Positions 61,789 to 64,000 of a stretch of 64,000 nucleotides of DNA are shown one piece after another. Under the pieces are notes generated by a model, which saw only the letters and a program-made list of their open reading frames with translations, was not told the DNA's origin and made no database searches. A program made the translations under genes and the position numbers. Each line of letters starts with the position of its first letter. Position 1 is the stretch's first letter. The stretch spans positions 1 to 64,000 of the forward strand of contig CAMCBV010000006.1 in assembly GCA_945873125.1 (NCBI GenBank), in the 5' to 3' direction. This DNA is from Prosthecobacter debontii (GTDB taxonomy: Bacteria > Verrucomicrobiota > Verrucomicrobiia > Verrucomicrobiales > Akkermansiaceae).

Positions 61789-61822
61789 AGGGCGCGATCG
61801 CAGTTTGCGGTCGCGCTCTTTT
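61789..61822 (+). terminator. Intrinsic terminator after thuA-like gene
   Basis: GGCGCGATCGC pairs with GCGGTCGCGC (one G-T) around AGTTT and is followed by TCTTTT. It begins about 20 bases after the stop. Confidence 0.85.
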
Positions 61823-61874
61823 GTTTCCGGCACATGGCAAAAATCTTTTCCGTGTCGGAGGAAAATCACATGAG

Positions 61875-62774
61875 TTATGCTTGATCGTTCATTTGCATGG
61901 CAGCGCGCATGTAAGGAAGAGGATCGGTTCCGGGGAACCAATGTTGGAAGGCGAGTGCGCCCTGATGGAGCAGCAGGCTCAGTCCATTGTCGGTTCTGCA
62001 TCCGGCTTTGCGGGCACTGCCAAGGAAGCGGGTTTCTGCGGGTTTATAAATGGTATCGTAAGCGCAATGGCGGGTTAAAAAGCAGTCATCTGGGATGACT
62101 TTCGCATCATCGGCTTTGAGTCCAAGCGAACTGGTTTGAACGAGAAGATCCGCTTCATGACAGGAATGTTTTAACTCAGGATCGGTGAGCGTCAGAGTCC
62201 GGATTTCAGTGGCGGGTGAAAGGATCCTGAGTCGTTCGGCGAGTGCTTCGATTTTATCCAGACTCCGATTAACCAGAGTGAGCTTGGCGGGTTTTTGCAG
62301 GCAGCATTGGGTAGCGATGGCTTGTCCGGCGCCACCACCCGCGCCAAGGATGAGAGTGTGCGCTTGACTGACCTGGATGGCGAAAGCTTCTTCAATGGCC
62401 GCGACAAAACCGGGCCCATCGGTATTGTAACCGAAAGTTCCCGTTTCAGAAAAAACCACGGTGTTGACGGAACCGAGTTGTTTGGCCTGTGGTGATATTT
62501 CGGTGCAGCAAGCCATGGCTTCGAACTTATGCGGCACAGTGATGTTGCAGCCGATGAATCCGAGTTCGCGCATCAGATCGAATGCCTCGGATAATGAGCC
62601 GGGGGTAACTTCGAGGCGGATATATGCGGCATCGATTTGAAAAGCATCGAGGGCTGGCTGATGCAGCCTAGGTGAAGCTGAGTGGGCGACGGGATAGCCT
62701 AGCACAGCGAGGCGTGCGGGCTTTGGTTCAGCGGCAGCTTGGGCTAGATCTGACAAGATATGGACCGGCTTCAT
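61875..62774 (-). CDS. aroE: Shikimate dehydrogenase
   Basis: AroE reduces 3-dehydroshikimate. The start at 62774 gives 299 residues; the frame runs upstream through aroD's end but is not coding there. Catalytic Lys and Asp: NITVPHKFEAM, and NTDGPGFVAAI; NADP motif LILGAGGGAGQAIATQC, then LVNRSLDKIEAL and QTSSLGLKADD. An N-terminal stretch of about 25 residues precedes the core (ILSDLAQAAAEPKPA) and is longer than E. coli AroE. It lies 14 bases downstream of aroD, same strand. Confidence 0.92.
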   Translation of the reverse strand: MKPVHILSDLAQAAAEPKPARLAVLGYPVAHSASPRLHQPALDAFQIDAAYIRLEVTPGSLSEAFDLMRELGFIGCNITVPHKFEAMACCTEISPQAKQLGSVNTVVFSETGTFGYNTDGPGFVAAIEEAFAIQVSQAHTLILGAGGGAGQAIATQCCLQKPAKLTLVNRSLDKIEALAERLRILSPATEIRTLTLTDPELKHSCHEADLLVQTSSLGLKADDAKVIPDDCFLTRHCAYDTIYKPAETRFLGSARKAGCRTDNGLSLLLHQGALAFQHWFPGTDPLPYMRAAMQMNDQA

Positions 62775-62788
62775 ATGGGAGTCTTTTT

Positions 62789-63499
62789 TCACAGGGGGCA
62801 TGAGGCACGAATACAATCCCGTAGCAGTTTTGCGGGCCATTGACCGGGCGCGGTTTCGGTTTTCCCGATGTAGCCATAATTCAAGACACTGCCGTTTTGT
62901 GCGCAAAGTAATCTCGATACGGGCGCCAAAGCCCCCATGCCCATGCTGGCGACGGGAAGACCGAAGTCATGGACCTGGAGCTTGGCGAGAATCGGAAGTT
63001 CATCGATATGGTGAATTCGCGCTGCGAATTTGAAGGCGGAGGCTCCGGCTTCTTTGGCGAGTTTGGCCCGAGACATCAGTTCTTCAGGTTCAGGGAGGCG
63101 CTCGAAGTTGTGAAACGACGCAATCCATGGAATATGAAGGGTATTCATTTCATCAATCAACTGCGACATTTCCATAATGCTGGCTGCTTCGATATCAATC
63201 AAGGCGGCGTCGGTTAAGGCAGATTTTAGGAGATTTTTCCGGAGTTCTAGGCTCAGGTCAAATGGTGAACCCTCCGCGTGGCTTCGGGCGGTGAACAGCA
63301 AAGGAAAACCGAGCAGATGTGCCCAGAGATCCGGACCTTGTCGCGAGAATTCCCGGCTCAATAAATCTAGCCGAATCTCGGCAAGATCACATTCCAGTGC
63401 GAGTGATGCGGGGGTCGAGGCTGTCAGGGAATCATGGTCTCCAAAGCTTCCTACCACCAAAGGCTTGGAATTTGGAAATGAAAAATGGGACTCGCTCAT
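62789..63499 (-). CDS. aroD: Type I 3-dehydroquinate dehydratase
   Basis: AroD dehydrates 3-dehydroquinate through a Schiff base. The 236-residue protein has CDLAEIRLDLL (Glu/Arg), LFTARSHAEGS, ALIDIEAAS, ASFHNFERLPEPEEL (catalytic His), and the Schiff-base lysine in ASAFKFAARIHHIDEL. The C terminus has MGMGALAPVSRLLC. Type I enzymes are less common than type II outside enterics, but they occur in Chlamydia. aroD and aroE make an operon. Confidence 0.92.
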   Translation of the reverse strand: MSESHFSFPNSKPLVVGSFGDHDSLTASTPASLALECDLAEIRLDLLSREFSRQGPDLWAHLLGFPLLFTARSHAEGSPFDLSLELRKNLLKSALTDAALIDIEAASIMEMSQLIDEMNTLHIPWIASFHNFERLPEPEELMSRAKLAKEAGASAFKFAARIHHIDELPILAKLQVHDFGLPVASMGMGALAPVSRLLCAQNGSVLNYGYIGKTETAPGQWPAKLLRDCIRASCPL

Positions 63500-63653
63500 G
63501 GCTTAAGTGATGTGCAAGCAATGTCAGTTCGTCAATCGCTTGTGCGGATCTTGTTTCGATTTTTCAGCCCCTAACGAAGAATTTCATGCGGATGCATCTT
63601 TTCTCTGGTCAACCTAACCGTAAATTCCTTAGTTTTCAATAAATCCAAACATT

Positions 63654-64000
63654 ATGCGTCATTTGCGTTTTTCCTTTTTTTCGTCTGTTGCGGTCTTGGC
63701 TTTGTGTGTGTTTTCACAATCCACAGCAAATGCCCAATCCTACAAAGTTGAGCCTGCGAAACCGAGTTTTGACGATCTTTCATCTCCCGACTTCAATGTT
63801 GGCAAGCAGAAGGATTTCAAGCCCAAGGACTGGCTCGAGATTGAGTCCTCGTTCAAAATCCAAATATCACCCGAGCCACCTTCGAAGACTGCGGAACGAG
63901 TGATGCTCAAATGGTATGTTGCGGTTGAGCATCCTGACAAAAAAGGCGCTTACTTGCTGCTCACCAAAGAAATCACTCACGTCAACGTGCCATTGAACGA
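63654..64000 (+). CDS. Partial Amuc_1102-like exported protein, pilus-locus marker
   Basis: The ATG at 63654 opens a frame that runs off the window (115 codons seen). A signal peptide (FSSVAVLALCVFSQSTANAQ) is followed by LSSPDFNVGKQKDFKPKDWL, IESSFKIQIS, LKWYVAVEHPDKKGAYLLLT and ITHVNVPLNE. This matches my memory of the Akkermansia Amuc_1102 family, encoded next to the type IV pilus locus (Amuc_1098-1101). The gene is cut at the right edge, so its length is unknown. The pilus link is inferred from the homologue. Confidence 0.75.
   Translation, partial: MRHLRFSFFSSVAVLALCVFSQSTANAQSYKVEPAKPSFDDLSSPDFNVGKQKDFKPKDWLEIESSFKIQISPEPPSKTAERVMLKWYVAVEHPDKKGAYLLLTKEITHVNVPLN

Noticed and set aside
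1..64000. tRNA, rRNA or CRISPR arrays
   Set aside because: I found no TpsiC-loop-like signature (GGTTCGAATCC), no rRNA blocks and no regularly spaced repeats; this was done by eye and is not exhaustive.

Overview
The window reads as chromosomal DNA of a verrucomicrobium (class Verrucomicrobiae, probably near the Akkermansia/Rubritalea/Luteolibacter branch). The evidence is a set of families concentrated in the PVC superphylum: a PSD1-type cytochrome plus DUF1501 pair, a 1014-residue PVC-type haem-binding dehydrogenase followed by a ThuA protein, an SHD1-like protein, a secreted sulfatase, a plant/Chlamydia-like three-domain IspG, and at the right edge the start of a protein resembling the Akkermansia pilus-locus protein Amuc_1102. 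The palindrome TGTTC-N4-GAACA ahead of the integron integrase matches the LexA box I recall for Verrucomicrobia. Base composition is close to 50% GC and genes are tightly packed on both strands. I saw no rRNA, tRNA or CRISPR array.

Layout. 1-1.95 kb: a degenerate integron integrase (intI lacking its catalytic C terminus), a LexA-like box, and a gene-free stretch of direct and inverted repeats. 1.9-4.7 kb: an ABC-2 exporter operon. 4.9-9.1 kb: ftsK, a Xer recombinase and a lipoprotein SGNH-like hydrolase (chromosome segregation and dimer resolution). 9.1-12.5 kb: clpS with a DUF2017-like partner, then ispG carrying an in-frame REP-associated tyrosine transposase (RAYT). 12.6-20.4 kb: glutaminyl-cyclase-like M28 protein, ABC-F protein, DUF3592 protein, DUF1501/PSD1 pair. 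20.5-28.9 kb: hisD, M14/AstE-like protein, stand-alone coaB, Sel1-repeat protein, bioF, D,D-carboxypeptidase, infC (apparently with an AUA start) and a HAD phosphatase. 29-34.3 kb (minus strand): yceD-rpmF-plsX-hprK and a degenerate HtrA-like lipoprotein with dapB. 34.4-38.5 kb: sulfatase, mutM, SHD1 protein, barwin/RlpA-like secreted protein. 38.5-44.9 kb: a Bacteroidetes-type long purF, purM, MTA phosphorylase, a Tat-exported thiol-dioxygenase-like protein, CHAP amidase, parA. 45.2-54 kb: tlyA, Lys/Cys-rich repeat protein, NHL protein, Fur-family repressor, ruvB, SASA-amidohydrolase fusion, group II truncated haemoglobin, prfA, rlmI-like methyltransferase. 54.2-64 kb: TetR regulator, rpmE type B, hisF, AsmA-like protein, haem-binding dehydrogenase plus ThuA, aroD-aroE, and the Amuc_1102-like start.

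The genes are mostly housekeeping (isoprenoid, histidine, purine, shikimate, lysine/peptidoglycan, CoA, biotin, phospholipid, translation, recombination) with interspersed secreted polymer-degradation genes. Pathway genes are scattered: hisD and hisF are 35 kb apart, and infC lacks its usual rpmI-rplT followers.

The most striking object is the ispG::RAYT chimera at 9860-12463. A transposase-like domain of about 200 residues, with inverted REP palindromes on both sides, sits in one uninterrupted reading frame between domains A and A* of an enzyme expected to be essential. The residues I can recognise as catalytic are kept in both partners.
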